NCBI RefSeq assembly: GCF_000307875.1 | Contig: NZ_AJLS01000126.1 | Span: forward strand, 42,513 to 106,512 | Source: Neobacillus bataviensis LMG 21833 | Lineage (GTDB): Bacteria > Bacillota > Bacilli > Bacillales > Cytobacillaceae | Direction of reading: 5' to 3' | Length of the DNA stretch: 64,000 nucleotides | Shown here: positions 63,921-64,000 of the stretch, piece by piece | How the letters are laid out: each line of letters opens with the position of its first letter | Position numbering within the stretch: position 1 is the first letter of the stretch | Translations under genes and position numbers: made by a program | The notes under the pieces: generated by a model | Told to the model about the DNA's origin: nothing | Seen by the model: the letters and a program-made list of their open reading frames with translations, nothing else | The model's database searches: none

Positions 63921-64000
63921 AAAGCGCAAGCGCCCTGGTCAGCGGCGTATGGCCTGGAGCACTCCAACTGAGATAAAGGAAACACGAAGAGCCGGAGGCG
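63921..64000. repeat. REP-like dispersed repeat (cut by window end)
   Basis: AAAGCGCAAGCGCCCTGGTC... to the window edge: GC-rich, opens like the block at 21931 (AAGCG(C/G)AAGCG...TCAGC). Its other end is not visible. Confidence 0.6.

Noticed and set aside
63912..64000. Start of a plus-strand gene (ATG AAG CAA ATT AAA ...) such as ligD
   Set aside because: No ribosome binding site, and the frame runs through the REP-like repeat; its translation matches no ligase start.

Overview
The window looks like chromosomal DNA of an endospore-forming, facultatively anaerobic member of the Bacillaceae (Bacillus/Neobacillus-like). It is low-GC with strong AGGAGG-type ribosome binding sites, uses GTG and TTG starts, and carries Bacillus marker genes: sda, GerP-like spore proteins, a YhcN/YlaJ lipoprotein, yuzL, yhfH, ydjO, a Trp T-box operon, odhAB, ku and ltaS. 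No phage, plasmid, CRISPR array or insertion sequence was seen; two REP-like dispersed repeats are the only repeat elements.

Layout. 0-2 kb: 5' part of ltaS and two small genes. 2-9.6 kb: narK, a second NarK-type carrier fused to a PAS domain, a Ktr potassium-uptake pair, and a formate dehydrogenase gene interrupted by one in-frame UGA. 9.6-22 kb: a PAS/PAS histidine kinase, small genes, the narGHJI nitrate reductase operon with a divergent hemerythrin-like gene, cidAB-like genes and a SCO protein. 22-30 kb: an ABC-F protein, spore-related small proteins, Hsp20, a DD-carboxypeptidase and MprF. 30-36 kb: a membrane-anchored cupredoxin, pflB-pflA, a YidC homologue and a sporulation lipoprotein. 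36-44 kb: an acyl-CoA synthetase with a FadR-like operator, sda, odhAB and mnmH (selU). 44-51 kb: the complete trpEGDCFBA operon behind a T-box leader. 51-56.7 kb: an MFS pump, the fruRKA operon and tRNA-Gly/tRNA-Ser. 56.7-60.6 kb: a DmsAB-like molybdoenzyme with a multi-cluster ferredoxin. 60.6-64 kb: small genes, a cold-shock gene, a nucleoside hydrolase, ku and the start of a repeat.

How it fits together. Much of the window serves anaerobic energy metabolism. PflB/PflA makes formate, the formate dehydrogenase can oxidise it, NarGHI reduces nitrate imported by NarK carriers, and a DMSO-reductase-like enzyme offers another acceptor. Four promoters (narK, narK-PAS, pflB, dmsA-like) carry TGTGA-N6-TCACA-type palindromes. 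In three of them the palindrome lies 32-33 bp (centre to centre) from a -10 box, as expected for FNR activation.

The main discovery is that the formate dehydrogenase is very probably a selenoprotein. The UGA sits exactly at the Mo/W-ligand Cys/Sec position. It is followed, at the same spacing as in E. coli fdhF, by a perfect 6-bp stem with a GGUCU loop (SECIS). The same window encodes the tRNA 2-selenouridine synthase MnmH, an independent sign that this organism uses selenium, which is unusual for Bacillus.
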